From: CAIOZW01 sp049317725
Lineage (GTDB): Bacteria; Acidobacteriota; Blastocatellia; RBC074
Reading direction: 5' to 3'
Assembly (NCBI GenBank): GCA_049317725.1
Contig: JBMOHS010000016.1
Coordinates: 1-36,063, forward strand
Length of the DNA stretch: 36,063 nucleotides
The notes below the pieces were generated by a model. That model ran no database searches. It had not been told where the DNA came from and saw only the letters and a program-made list of their open reading frames with translations. The position numbers and the translations under genes are program-made. Of this stretch, positions 1 through 10,000 are shown piece by piece (within the stretch, counting starts at the first letter, position 1; every line of letters begins with the position of its first letter).

Positions 1-61
1 ACCGGTTCTGTGGGCGAAAGAGGCAGTCTCTGGGGATCCCACAACCGGCAACACATTCTGC

Positions 62-1720
62 TCAACCACCAATTTCGCAGAAGCGTTCCCGGTCTGAGCA
101 TTTCAGATTGTTGGGTTGGAAGTAGTCCTCCGTCCATTGATCGGTTGGATCGAGGGCGAAGGGCTTCCCATTCCGGGCTCGGGCGGGTTGCGTGACGCGA
201 AAGCGGAACCGGTAGTGGTCGTAGATGCGAAGCAGCTCGCAGCCATAGGCGTCGGCGACATCCGGGTCAGCGCGAAGGATGAGGTAGTTCTCGTCATTGC
301 CTTGTGAGGCGGTCTTCGAGTAGTTGTGAGATCCACTGATGACGATCGGGTTCTCGGAGGTGAAGTCGACAAGGATCGCCTTGGTATGGATGAGGATGTT
401 CCCGCGCTGTCCCCGCGTCGATTCCCGTAAAAAGCCCTCAAGCCCTTCCTTGAGCATCGCGGTGGCGACGAAGCTGGCCGTGCGGTCGGCGTGAAAGCCG
501 GTGATCCGGCTGCGCGTATTCTCAAGCCCATAGCGCAGTACTTGGTCGTGCGGTGCCCCGATCAGTGCGTTCTCGACCTCGTCGTCGAGGTTGAAGGTGG
601 TGCAGAAGAGGACATCCCGCCGCGCGCTCTGGATCAGGGAGATGAAGGCCTGGAGGTCCTCTGGCGTGGCCCGCGGCGAAAATCCGGCAAAGATCGGGGG
701 GCGCAGGTCGATCGGATCGTGCGTGGTGATGAATCGCCGGGTCTCCCCTGGGGTTGCCCCCTGGAAGAGCTGCTCAAAGAGCGTCACATACTCCGTGGCG
801 ATCTCCTTGCGATCGAGGATGTGAACGACATTGGCTTGGCGATAGACGCCGTTCTCGGTGAAATTGGCTGACCCACTGAGGACCGAGATGGGTTGTCGGA
901 CTCCCTCCTTTCCAAGACGGCTGAGCACGATAAATTTGTGGTGGCAGATGTGGCTGGTGACGCGGGGGCGCTTGAGTTCGTCTGGAATTCCGCGGAGGTG
1001 GTCTTCGTTGATGGCGGTCTGTTTGTCCCCGCGTTTGGCGTGGTAGACGATCCGGACCTTGACCCCCCGCTGGTGGGCAGCTTCGACGGCCTTGGCGATC
1101 GCCTCCAGTTCGTATTCGTAGATGGCGATGTCGAGCGCCCAAGTTCCATCCGTTGCGCGGGCCAGGAAAGCGAGAATCTGCTCGAGCAGTCCGTCGCTGA
1201 GCCATTTGAGGGCACGTGGGGGCAGTTGGTATTGACCGAGGGTTCCCGCACGGCGGGCCTCTTCGATGGCCCGGTCGACGTCCCGGAAGGTGCGGGAGAA
1301 GGCTTGGCTGGCGGCGGCGGCCCGGTTGAAGTGGACAATCTGCTTTCCGCTGAGCAGTGTCTGGGGATGAACGAGGATGGTCGGCCCCCGGTCGAGGCGG
1401 AGACGGTCTGGCGTGCCATAGACGGCGTGGACGACGTACCGGTACTTCTCTCCCGCGCGGACAGTGTAGTCCGACCAGCGAAACCGCTGGATTGGGGCAA
1501 CCTGAGTCGAGGTCGGCTCGCCCGGCTCTCGCGAGACCCCGGGGAAGTGGAGCAGTCCTTGGAGCCATTGCCGCTTGCCAGTGGAGACCTGCTCGCGTTC
1601 GATCGCAAATCCGAGCAGCCCCTTTCGCCGCTCTTCCGGTACATTCATCGCCAACAGTACTGCGTTGGAGCCAGTATAGGTCTTGACGTGAATCCCATCG
1701 CGTTGTGCCCGCTTTCTCAT
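62..1720 (-). CDS. Phospholipase D-like (HKD) domain protein
   Basis: Predicted 552-residue protein of the phospholipase D/nuclease superfamily, whose members cleave or transfer phosphodiesters through a histidine supplied by each of two HKD motifs. The C-terminal motif is canonical: HTK at about 445-447, D452, then GSHN near 463. The N-terminal motif is HHK at about 260-262 followed by GSAN near 283-286, but the expected Asp is a Ser. Residues 1-130 resemble a beta-sandwich (fibronectin-like) region with no catalytic motif. No signal peptide is seen, so it is probably cytosolic. The frame is open back to 1909, but that start would overlap the UPF0182 gene by 82 bases. The ATG at 1720 has AAGGA about 12 bases upstream and avoids the overlap, so I chose it. 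It lies 107 bases downstream of the UPF0182 gene on the same strand and may be co-transcribed. Substrate (lipid or nucleic acid) cannot be told. Confidence 0.8.
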   Translation of the reverse strand: MRKRAQRDGIHVKTYTGSNAVLLAMNVPEERRKGLLGFAIEREQVSTGKRQWLQGLLHFPGVSREPGEPTSTQVAPIQRFRWSDYTVRAGEKYRYVVHAVYGTPDRLRLDRGPTILVHPQTLLSGKQIVHFNRAAAASQAFSRTFRDVDRAIEEARRAGTLGQYQLPPRALKWLSDGLLEQILAFLARATDGTWALDIAIYEYELEAIAKAVEAAHQRGVKVRIVYHAKRGDKQTAINEDHLRGIPDELKRPRVTSHICHHKFIVLSRLGKEGVRQPISVLSGSANFTENGVYRQANVVHILDRKEIATEYVTLFEQLFQGATPGETRRFITTHDPIDLRPPIFAGFSPRATPEDLQAFISLIQSARRDVLFCTTFNLDDEVENALIGAPHDQVLRYGLENTRSRITGFHADRTASFVATAMLKEGLEGFLRESTRGQRGNILIHTKAILVDFTSENPIVISGSHNYSKTASQGNDENYLILRADPDVADAYGCELLRIYDHYRFRFRVTQPARARNGKPFALDPTDQWTEDYFQPNNLKCSDRERFCEIGG

Positions 1721-1827
1721 CGCGCCCGCCGATCCTTTTGAGCCGTTCGAGGGGCTCTGTTTCCAAAAAAGAGGAGGGCTGCCCCCTGGGTAGAAGACAG
1801 CCCCGTTGATCAGCCGATCTGTCCGGA

Positions 1828-4644
1828 TCAGGGTCTGGGTTGCTCCGGCTGGGCCATCTGTTGAAGGAGAGTCCCGAGGCGTTGCAGCTCCTCTCCGTAG
1901 CGGGCCCAATCGCCATTGCGCTGGGCCTGGATGGCCCGGTCATAGGCCTGCTGGGCCTGGACGGCGAGGGAGTTTCTGGAGGTGTCGGCCACTGCCCCAG
2001 CGGCTGCCGCGCCAGGGAGGGCCGAGGCTGCGGCGCTGGCTTCGGTGAGCGAGGCTCCCTCGGGGGGACGTTCCCCAGTTCCTGCCCCGAAGACCCGCGT
2101 CAGGCTGGCATCGAGCGTCTCCTCCATGGCGATCCGATTCTCGACCGCGACAATCACCCGTTTCAACTCGGGGATCTTCCCTGAATTGGCCTTGAGATAG
2201 AGCGGTTGCACGTAGATCAGCGACTCCTCGATCGGGATGACGAGGAGCGTCCCCAGAATCGCTTTCGATCCCCGCTGGTCCCAAAGCGAGAGCTGGCGGG
2301 AGATCTCCGCGTCCTGGTTGATTCGCGCCATCACCTGTCGAGGGCCGTAGACCAGCCGCTGCTTGGGGAATCGGTAGACGACCAGTTTCCCGTAGTTCTC
2401 GCCATCGGACCGGGCGACCATCCAGCTCGCGAGGTTGTCCTTGCGGCGTGGGGTGAAGGGAAGCATGAAGATGAACTCCTCTTTCTGCTCCCCGGGCAAT
2501 TTCATGACCGCATAATAAGGGCTCATCGTCTTGGCGCGCCCGTCCGCCTCCTGCGTCGTCGCCAGCTCCCACTGGTCTTCCTTGTTGTAGAAGACCTGTG
2601 GCTGTTCCATATGGTAGGTCGAATAGACCGCCGTCTGGAGGCTGAAGATGTCCTCGGGATAGCGAAGATGGGCCCGGAGATCCGCCGACATCTCGGAGAG
2701 GGGGCGGAAAGTGCCGGGCAGGATCTTCTCCCACGTCTCAAGAATCGGATCTTTGACGTTGGCCCGATAGAGCGTTACCCGACCGTGGTACGGGTCGACG
2801 ACCGCCTTGACCGAGTTGCGGATGTAGTTGATGCCACCCACCCGCTGCGCGTACGGGTAGCGATTGCTGACGGTATACCCGTCGGCGACCCAGTGGAGCC
2901 GCCCTTCGGAGATGACGAGGTAGGGATCCTGATCAAAGCGCAGGTAGGGCGCAATCCGGCTGAGCCGGGTCATGATGTTGCGATGAAAGAGGACTCGGCT
3001 CTCCGCAGTGATGTCGTCGGAGAGGAGCAGCTTCATGTCGCCGAAGCGGGTCGCAAAGACCAGCCGTCGCCAGTAGCTTCCCAGCGAAACACCGCCGGTT
3101 CCTTTGTAGTTGGTGTAGACGTTCTCCTCTCCGGCGGGATAGTTGAACTCCTGGGCGGAGGTTCGAACATAGACCGGATCGTGTGAAAGCTCGCCGTAGT
3201 AGATCTCTGGAGATTCGACCTTGAGCGAGGGAACCGTCGTCACCGGTGGCAGATCCTTGGTGAAGAGGACGGGAAGTCCTTCCGTCGTCACTTGGTTGGC
3301 CGGCCCCAACGTGATGCCAAACCCGTGGGTGAAGGTCAGCCGCTCGTTGATCCAATTGCGATTGGGCAGGCTGCCAACATTGATCTCCCGGGGAGAGATC
3401 ATCGTCTGCTGCAGCTCTCCATTGATGAGGTAGCGATCATTGTCGACCGAGTTGAAGTCGTAATAGGTCCGGATCTCTTGCAACTGTCCAAAGGTCTCGA
3501 GGAGTGGCTCGTGATCCCACAGTCGAATATTGTTGATGGTGGGGCGGTTGGCGTCGATGTCCGCCCGGGTGAGTGTCTTCTCCCCAGAGATCTCGCGCTC
3601 TTCGACGGCGTCGATCCCGAAGCTCTTTCGTGTCGCCGCGATATTGTGTTGGATGTACGGTGTCTCTTTGACCAGCTCGTTTGGGGCCACCGAGAGGCGC
3701 TGGACGAACGAGGGGTAGAGCCACTTGCCCCCGACCAGGACCAGTCCGTAGAGGACGATTCCCACCAGCAGCAGTGAGTTGCGGGCGACGATCAGGCTGG
3801 CCAACGCCACGACCGCCAGCAAGAGTGCCAGGAAGAACTCGACCTTGAGCACGGGAAGCAGGGCGTGCAGGTCGGTGTAGCTCGCGCCCAAAACCGGTCC
3901 CCGCTCCGAGTAAAGAAGCTGGTACATCTCCAGCCGGGTACGCCAGGCGATGATTCCCATCAAGAGCGCGCCGAGCACCAGCAGGTGGCGCCGCCCGAAG
4001 CTGCTGATCCAGGCGGACTCCTTGCCCCTCCCTCCTGAGAGCAGCGGCATCAACTGCAGCACGAGGACGCCTCCGATGATCAAGACGAGGAGCTGGAGCA
4101 GGACCGCTGATCCAACTTCCATCACTGGCAACGTGAAGAAGTAGAAGGAGAGATCCTGGCCAAAGATCGGATCCTGCTCCCCAAAACTGCTCCGATGCCA
4201 GAATTGCTGGACAATCTCCCACGAGGCCCAGAGCTGCAATCCGACCCATGCCCCTCCGACGAGCGCGATCGGGAAGAGCCAGCGCCGGATGAACCCCGCG
4301 ATGTCCGGCAACTCCAACCGCTCATTGTTGACGGAGAAATAGCGAACTGTCCGCTGCACGCCTGCTCCGGCTCGCAGTGCCAGTCGCAGGTTGACCCAGA
4401 TCAAGAGGGCTCCCAGCACGAATCCTCCCGCGCCGAGTGCTAGTTGCGTCACCAGCCGCGTCGAGAAGACCCGTTGATAGCCTGTCTCCAGATACCAGAG
4501 CCACTCCGTATAGAACCCGACGACCGCGGGCCAGACAAAGAGAAAGAAGAGAAGGATGAGCCCAAAGAGCAGCACCGGGGAGCGCCGCCGCGTCGGAGGG
4601 CGATCCTCTCTTTCCACCTGATCGACAAAAAATTCGTCATTCAT
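1828..4644 (-). CDS. UPF0182 (COG1615) family integral membrane protein
   Basis: Large 938-residue protein that matches the UPF0182 family in length and organisation. A charged N-terminus (RPPTRRR) is followed by about seven hydrophobic segments within the first 320 residues, including the family-typical first segment and VVGFYTEWLWY at about 41-51. A long soluble region follows, with recognisable family stretches such as TYYDFNSVDNDRYLINGE and NRNWINERLTFTHGFG, and a low-complexity Ala/Gly-rich tail near 860-890. The soluble part probably faces outside the cytoplasm. The family has no established function. The start ATG at 4644 is the only one before the first transmembrane segment; an AAGGAAA stretch lies slightly far upstream. 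The PLD-like gene follows on the same strand. Confidence 0.92.
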   Translation of the reverse strand: MNDEFFVDQVEREDRPPTRRRSPVLLFGLILLFFLFVWPAVVGFYTEWLWYLETGYQRVFSTRLVTQLALGAGGFVLGALLIWVNLRLALRAGAGVQRTVRYFSVNNERLELPDIAGFIRRWLFPIALVGGAWVGLQLWASWEIVQQFWHRSSFGEQDPIFGQDLSFYFFTLPVMEVGSAVLLQLLVLIIGGVLVLQLMPLLSGGRGKESAWISSFGRRHLLVLGALLMGIIAWRTRLEMYQLLYSERGPVLGASYTDLHALLPVLKVEFFLALLLAVVALASLIVARNSLLLVGIVLYGLVLVGGKWLYPSFVQRLSVAPNELVKETPYIQHNIAATRKSFGIDAVEEREISGEKTLTRADIDANRPTINNIRLWDHEPLLETFGQLQEIRTYYDFNSVDNDRYLINGELQQTMISPREINVGSLPNRNWINERLTFTHGFGITLGPANQVTTEGLPVLFTKDLPPVTTVPSLKVESPEIYYGELSHDPVYVRTSAQEFNYPAGEENVYTNYKGTGGVSLGSYWRRLVFATRFGDMKLLLSDDITAESRVLFHRNIMTRLSRIAPYLRFDQDPYLVISEGRLHWVADGYTVSNRYPYAQRVGGINYIRNSVKAVVDPYHGRVTLYRANVKDPILETWEKILPGTFRPLSEMSADLRAHLRYPEDIFSLQTAVYSTYHMEQPQVFYNKEDQWELATTQEADGRAKTMSPYYAVMKLPGEQKEEFIFMLPFTPRRKDNLASWMVARSDGENYGKLVVYRFPKQRLVYGPRQVMARINQDAEISRQLSLWDQRGSKAILGTLLVIPIEESLIYVQPLYLKANSGKIPELKRVIVAVENRIAMEETLDASLTRVFGAGTGERPPEGASLTEASAAASALPGAAAAGAVADTSRNSLAVQAQQAYDRAIQAQRNGDWARYGEELQRLGTLLQQMAQPEQPRP

Positions 4645-4961
4645 CGTCTGTTTACTTTCCTTCTTGGCTGATCGAAGGCCTCTCTACTCCCATGAAAATG
4701 GTCATCTCTCAGAAGGGGAACGGTCGGTCATACTCTGTGATCTCTGTCATCGATTCAATCTGGACCATCATCACTCATCCGTGCTGGAAGTACAATGCGC
4801 GAGCCAGGGGGGAGCGGGCTTGTCGGCTCACCTGCCAAACGCCACAATGGAGAGGTCAAGACGAGGGAAGATCCTCGGATTGGTTCTGCGTGGATGGGAT
4901 GACTGGATAAGGCTCGGCGCGGCCGTCGTGTGACGCCGAGTCAGTCGAGATTGGAGGACCG
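4645..4961. other. Divergent intergenic region
   Basis: This 317-base gap separates the UPF0182 gene (leftward) from the DUF4230-like gene (rightward), so it must carry promoters for both. Short open frames here have no ribosome site and no protein-like composition. I see no convincing -35/-10 pair on either strand and no structured RNA. The only clear signal is the GGAGG just before the start at 4962. Confidence 0.5.
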
Positions 4962-5561
4962 ATGCGCAACCCGCTTCTTCGCTACCTGCTCGTCCTGGTG
5001 GTCGGCCTGCTGGCTGGTGCTCTGGCCTTCTCCCTCTGGCCCGCTGATGGCACCTCCCGTCTGGGAAGGACGCGTGTCGAGGGGAGCATCGAATCGACCG
5101 TCCGGAATATCGGAGAACTCGTCGTCATGAAGGCCGTGCTCAAGGAGATCGTCACGACCGAGATCAACCGCGACAACCTCTCCATTCCCAAGAAGGCCGC
5201 GCTCATCTTCAAGTTTGATCTCAACTTTAAATATGATTTACGCCAGAAGGAGTTTTCGATTCAACGCATCGATGAGGAGCGGGTCCGCATCGTCATGCCT
5301 CCAGTCAAGGTCGATTTCCACATTCGCGACCTGATCGTCTATGACAAACAGCCCGGCCAGAAATGGTTCCAAACCTACCCGATCACGGTGCAGGAAGAGA
5401 ATGAGTTGATTCAGCAGGCACGCTCTTCCGCGGAGAAGCAGGTCAGCGAGTTCGTCACGGAGTATCGCGCGCAATACCGCGCCTCGGCCGAGTCGATCAT
5501 GAAGCTGCTTGCCGAAGGGTTTGGGTACCGCACTGCGACGGTCGAGTTCCAGGGGGAGTGA
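4962..5561 (+). CDS. Membrane-anchored DUF4230-like protein
   Basis: A 199-residue protein with one N-terminal hydrophobic segment (LLVLVVGLLAGALAFSLW, about 9-27) and an exported, mostly beta-rich body. The pattern resembles DUF4230: a phrase about an early IGELVVMKAVLKEIVT segment, then alternating strands (LNFKYDL, VRIVMPPVKVDFHI), then a charged helix (EENELIQQARSSAEKQV) and a short C-terminal strand. Function of that family is unknown. GGAGG sits 4-5 bases before the ATG at 4962, which fixes the start. It converges on the DUF1501 gene, with only 15 bases between the two stop codons. The assignment to DUF4230 is from pattern recall, not a search; that it is a single-span envelope protein is more certain. 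Confidence 0.75.
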   Translation: MRNPLLRYLLVLVVGLLAGALAFSLWPADGTSRLGRTRVEGSIESTVRNIGELVVMKAVLKEIVTTEINRDNLSIPKKAALIFKFDLNFKYDLRQKEFSIQRIDEERVRIVMPPVKVDFHIRDLIVYDKQPGQKWFQTYPITVQEENELIQQARSSAEKQVSEFVTEYRAQYRASAESIMKLLAEGFGYRTATVEFQGE

Positions 5562-5576
5562 CCTCCCCATCCTGGC

Positions 5577-7061
5577 TCAGGCCAGAATCCGCTCGATTCG
5601 TTCCCCGTGGACATCGGTCAGCCGGAAGTTGCGCCCCTGATATTTGTAGGTCAGGCGCGTATGGTCGATCCCCAGCAGGTGGAGGATCGTTGCGTTGAGG
5701 TCGAAGAGGCTGACGGGATCGCGGGTGATGTTGTAGCTGAAGTCGTCCGTCTCGCCGAGCGTCTGGCCGGCCCGGATCCCGGCACCCGCCAGCCAGACGG
5801 TGAAGCAGCGCGGATGGTGGTCGCGCCCGTAGTTCTCCGGCGTGAGCGCTCCCTGGGAGTAGACGGTGCGCCCAAACTCCCCCGCCCAGATGACGAGCGT
5901 GTCATCGAGCATGCCGCGCTCTTTGAGGTCCGTCAGCAGCGCCGCGGTCGGCTGATCGACGTCACGAGCCTGATTCCGGATCTGTTTCGGACAGTTGTTG
6001 TGTTGGTCCCAGCCGCGGTGGAAGAGCTGGATGAAGCGAACTCCGCGCTCCGCCAGTCGTCGAGCGAGGATGCAGTTGGCGGCGTAGGTTCCCGGCTTCC
6101 GCGCGTCTGGACCATAGCGTTCGAGGGTCCGCTCCGGTTCGCGGGAGAGGTCGGTCAGCTCTGGCACGGAGGACTGCATCCGATAAGCCATCTCGTACTG
6201 GGCCATCCGCGCGAGGACCTCCCGGTCCCCGACGTTGGCGGCGTTCTTCTCGTTGAGGCGGGCGAGGTCGTCGAGGAATCGACGCCGGACTTGGGCCTCG
6301 ACCCCCTGTGGGTTGGAGAGGAAGAGCACCGGATCCCGCCCATTGTGAAACTTGACCCCTTGGTACTGGGAGGGGAGAAATCCACTTCCCCAGAGCCGAT
6401 CGTAGAGCGGCTGGTCGCCGGAATTTCCCGTTCCAATCGAGACCATGACGACAAACGCTGGCAGGTCGCGATTCTCGCTGCCGAGGCCATAGGCGATCCA
6501 GGCGCCCATGCTCGGCCGTCCGGCGAGCTGAAACCCGGTGAGGGCCGCGGTGATCGCCGGGTCATGGTTGATCTGCTCAGTGTGCATCGAGCGGATGAAG
6601 CAGAGATCATCGGCGACTTTGGCGGTGTGGGGGAGCAGTTCGCTGAGCGTTGCACCGGACTGCCCGTGACGATCGAAGCGGAAGAGGCTTGGCGCCACCG
6701 GGAAGCTCGATTGAAAAGCCGTCATCCCCGTCAATCGTTGGCCCTGCCGGATCGAGTCGGGCAGATTCTGCCCGCGGTACTTCTCCAGTCCCGGCTTCGG
6801 ATCGAAGAGGTCGAGCTGTGAAGGTCCACCAGACTGGTAGAGGTAGATCACCCGCTTCGCCCGTGGGGCATAATGCGGCCCATGGGCCGCTTCCACACCC
6901 TCTGCCCGGACGACTCCTTCCGCCGAGAGCAGGCTGCCCAGGGCGGCCGCTCCGAGCGTCGACTCGCGCAGAAATGCCCGGCGCGAAAGGAGGCTCCCGA
7001 GTTCTGACGCTGGGTCTGTTGGTCGTGTGGGCTCGTCTCGGTATGTCTTGTTTGTCGTCAT
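5577..7061 (-). CDS. DUF1501 domain protein with TAT-type signal (copy 1)
   Basis: A 494-residue DUF1501 protein, a family related to alkaline-phosphatase/sulfatase folds and usually paired with DUF1549/DUF1553 cytochrome-type proteins. Its N-terminus carries a twin-arginine export motif (SRRAFLRES, RR at 27-28) followed by a hydrophobic Ala/Gly/Leu segment. Family hallmarks are visible: the region VIYLYQSGGPSQLDLFDPKP, the motif GEFGRT at 394-399, GRDHHP about 412-417 and the ending RNFRLTDVHGE. GGAGAG lies 8 bases before the ATG at 7061. It starts 31 bases after the stop of the DUF1549/DUF1553 gene, so the two form an operon. Export by TAT suggests folding or cofactor loading in the cytoplasm. 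The true reaction is not established for this family. Confidence 0.92.
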   Translation of the reverse strand: MTTNKTYRDEPTRPTDPASELGSLLSRRAFLRESTLGAAALGSLLSAEGVVRAEGVEAAHGPHYAPRAKRVIYLYQSGGPSQLDLFDPKPGLEKYRGQNLPDSIRQGQRLTGMTAFQSSFPVAPSLFRFDRHGQSGATLSELLPHTAKVADDLCFIRSMHTEQINHDPAITAALTGFQLAGRPSMGAWIAYGLGSENRDLPAFVVMVSIGTGNSGDQPLYDRLWGSGFLPSQYQGVKFHNGRDPVLFLSNPQGVEAQVRRRFLDDLARLNEKNAANVGDREVLARMAQYEMAYRMQSSVPELTDLSREPERTLERYGPDARKPGTYAANCILARRLAERGVRFIQLFHRGWDQHNNCPKQIRNQARDVDQPTAALLTDLKERGMLDDTLVIWAGEFGRTVYSQGALTPENYGRDHHPRCFTVWLAGAGIRAGQTLGETDDFSYNITRDPVSLFDLNATILHLLGIDHTRLTYKYQGRNFRLTDVHGERIERILA

Positions 7062-7092
7062 TGCCAGGTCTCTCCAATCCGTCGATGACAGG

Positions 7093-10000
7093 TCAGGGCC
7101 GCGTGATCGCCTCGTCGAGGTTGAGGATCAGGCTGGCCGTCAAGGTGTACGCCGCCAGTTCGGAGGGGGCGAGACCCGCACCGTTGCGCCGTTCTCCGAC
7201 CTCCAGCAGGCGGCGGGCTTCCTTGGGATTCTCCCGGTACCAGTTGATCTGGGCCGTCAGGTTCTCCTGGAGCAGCTCCCACTCCTCCTTCCCTGGGGGA
7301 CGCGAGGTGACGACCCGGAAGCCCCAGGCGAGCCGCTCGGCGACCGTGGTTCCCCCCTCCCGCAGCATCCGCTCGCCGAGGAAGCGCGCCGCTTCAAGGT
7401 AGGTGACATCGTTCATCAGGTTGAGTGCCTGCAGCGGCGTATTGGTGCGGACGTCCCGCACAGCGCACTGCTCGCGGGGCGAGGCGTCGAAGACCTGCAT
7501 GGTTGGGTTGAGGATGGTCCGCTTCCAATGCGAGTAGAGGCTTCGCCGCCAGAGTCCATCCCCCGTCGAAGGGGTGTAGCGGGTCATGTTCGAGAAGACC
7601 ATGTCTTTGAGCAGGTCCGGCGGCTGATATGGCCTGACCGAGGGCCCTCCGATCCGTTCGACGAGCAGGCCCGCCGCCAGCAGTGCCTGATCACGGATCA
7701 TCTCGGCGGATAAGCGCAGGCGCGGTCCCCGTGCCAGCAACCGGTTCTCAGGATCGCTCGTCTCGGCAGGTTGCCGGGAGTCCTGCCGGTAGGTCGCACT
7801 CATGACGATCGTCTTGAGGAGATGCTTGACCGACCAGCGACGACTCGGCTCCCCTCCCCCTTCCATCCATTCGACCGCCAGCCAGTCGAGCAGCTCCGGA
7901 TGGGAAGGCCGTTCCCCCTGCAGCCCAAAGTCCTCGACCGATTTGACGATCCCCGTTCCGAAGAGGGTCTGCCAGAACCGGTTGACGGTGACGCGCGCCG
8001 TCAGCGGATTCTCCCGGCTGACCAGCCACTGCGCCAGCTCCAGCCGGTTGGCAGGAGCCCATCCCGGCGCACCCTCGGTCAGGACGGCCGGGATGCCGCG
8101 CTCGACCCGTTCTGCCGGCTGATCGTAGGCGCCTCGCCGCAGGCGGAACGTGGGGCGCGGCTCCGGCCGCTCCTCCATGACCATGACCGTCGGAAACTGT
8201 GATTCGAGGTAGCGTCGTGTGGCGAGGAGCTGCTCCCGTCTCGCCTCCCGCGCCCGCAACTCCTTCGGGGCCCTCTCGTTCAACCACGCCCGTGTCAATT
8301 TGAGTCGTTGTCCGTGGCTCCGCTGCGATGGCGGGATCGTCGCAATCTTCTGGATTGAATCGGCGGTCGCCAGGACGGCGAGAGCCTCTTCGTCCGGTGC
8401 CACCTTGTAGATGCGCACCTCGTCGAGCGCCCCCCGGAACCGGTACTCGGGCCCTCCGCCGCCCCCAATTCGCAACAGTCCCCCACCGTCGTTGAAGGTG
8501 CGGAAGAGGCGCCCATTGTTGAGCTTGATCGCCTGCCGCTTTCCGTCGAGATAGATCTGGGCCCGGTCATAGGGGAGCGTACTGTCGAAGATCGCCACGA
8601 CGTGGTGCCACTCTCCCAGCGAGACCTTCTCGGCCGTCTCGACTCGATAAGAGTCGTCCGCCCAGACCCCCACCAGGTTGAAGTGGAGCTTCCCGTCGAT
8701 GAGGAAGAGCCCGTAGCCCCGCGCCTTCGGCAGGTTGCCATCTTTCTCGTAGGGCCCATCCTTCATCCGGGTGACAATCGCGCCGCTCTGCTCGGAGTCC
8801 GCCCGGAACCAAGCGGAGATGGCGAATTGATCCTTGTAGTCGACCAGTCGATCCCGGAAATTGAAGTTCCCGACATTCCCGGCATCGAAGAAGAGTCGCC
8901 CATCGAAGGCTGCCCCTTTCCCGAGCGGGGAGGGCAGGTAGCGTGGTGTTCCCTCCCGAAACCCGGTCTTCTTCACGTCGAGCTTCTCCCGGGTCCCGAG
9001 GTCCTCATCCGGCCGCGCCATGTCGATGTGGTCGACCGTCGCGACCAGTTCGACGGGTTGGTCGGGATCGAAAGCGTGTCGTGTCGTCAGCTCCCGCGTT
9101 GGAAACCAGTGGCGCGGCGGCTCCTTGGCGAGTCCGCGGGCCCACTCTTCGATCTGGTCCTCGTGCGCGGCTGTCTCTCGGGCTACTTCCTGTTCGATCT
9201 TCTCGATCTGGCGGTCGATCTCCTCCCCCCGGGCCCGCTGCGTTTCGGTTGGGGCGGTGATCCAAGGGGCCGAGTTGCCGAAGTTGTGCGCCCGGCCATC
9301 CTCAGGGATGTTATTGAAGTAGGCGTAGAATCGATAATACTCCTCGTGAGAGAGGGGATCGTACTTGTGGGTGTGGCACCGCGCACAGCCCATCGTCAGA
9401 CCGAGGAAGACCGTCGCCGTCGTGTCGACCCGATCGACGACGTACTCGACCTGGTACTCCTCCGGCACGATCCCATCCTCGGAATTGAGTCGATGGTTGC
9501 GGTTGAACGCTGTCGCGATGCGTTGCTCCATTGTTGGCTGTGGCAGGAGATCCCCGGCAAGCTGCTCGATCGTGAACTGGTCGAACGGCTGGTCGCGATT
9601 GAACGCGTCGATGACCCAGTCCCGCCAGCGCCACATGAAGCGCTCTCCATCGATCTGATAGCCGTTGGTGTCGGCGTACCTCGCCGCATCCAGCCATTTG
9701 AAGGCCATCCGCTCACCATAGCGGGGACTCGCAAGGAGCCGGTCGACGACTTTTTCATAGGCATTCGGGGCCGAGTCTGCCAGAAAAGCATCGAGCTCCG
9801 CCGGCGTTGGAGGCAGCCCCGTCAGGTCGAAGGAGACACGCCGCAGGAGGGTGGCGCGATTGGCCTCCGGGCTCGGCTTGAGCCCGGCCTCTTCCAAACG
9901 GGCCAGGACGAAATGGTCGATCCCGTTTTGAATCCAGGATCGATTCTGCACCTCTGGCAGCGCGGGCCGTTCAGGGCGAATGAACGCCCAGTGGGCTTCC

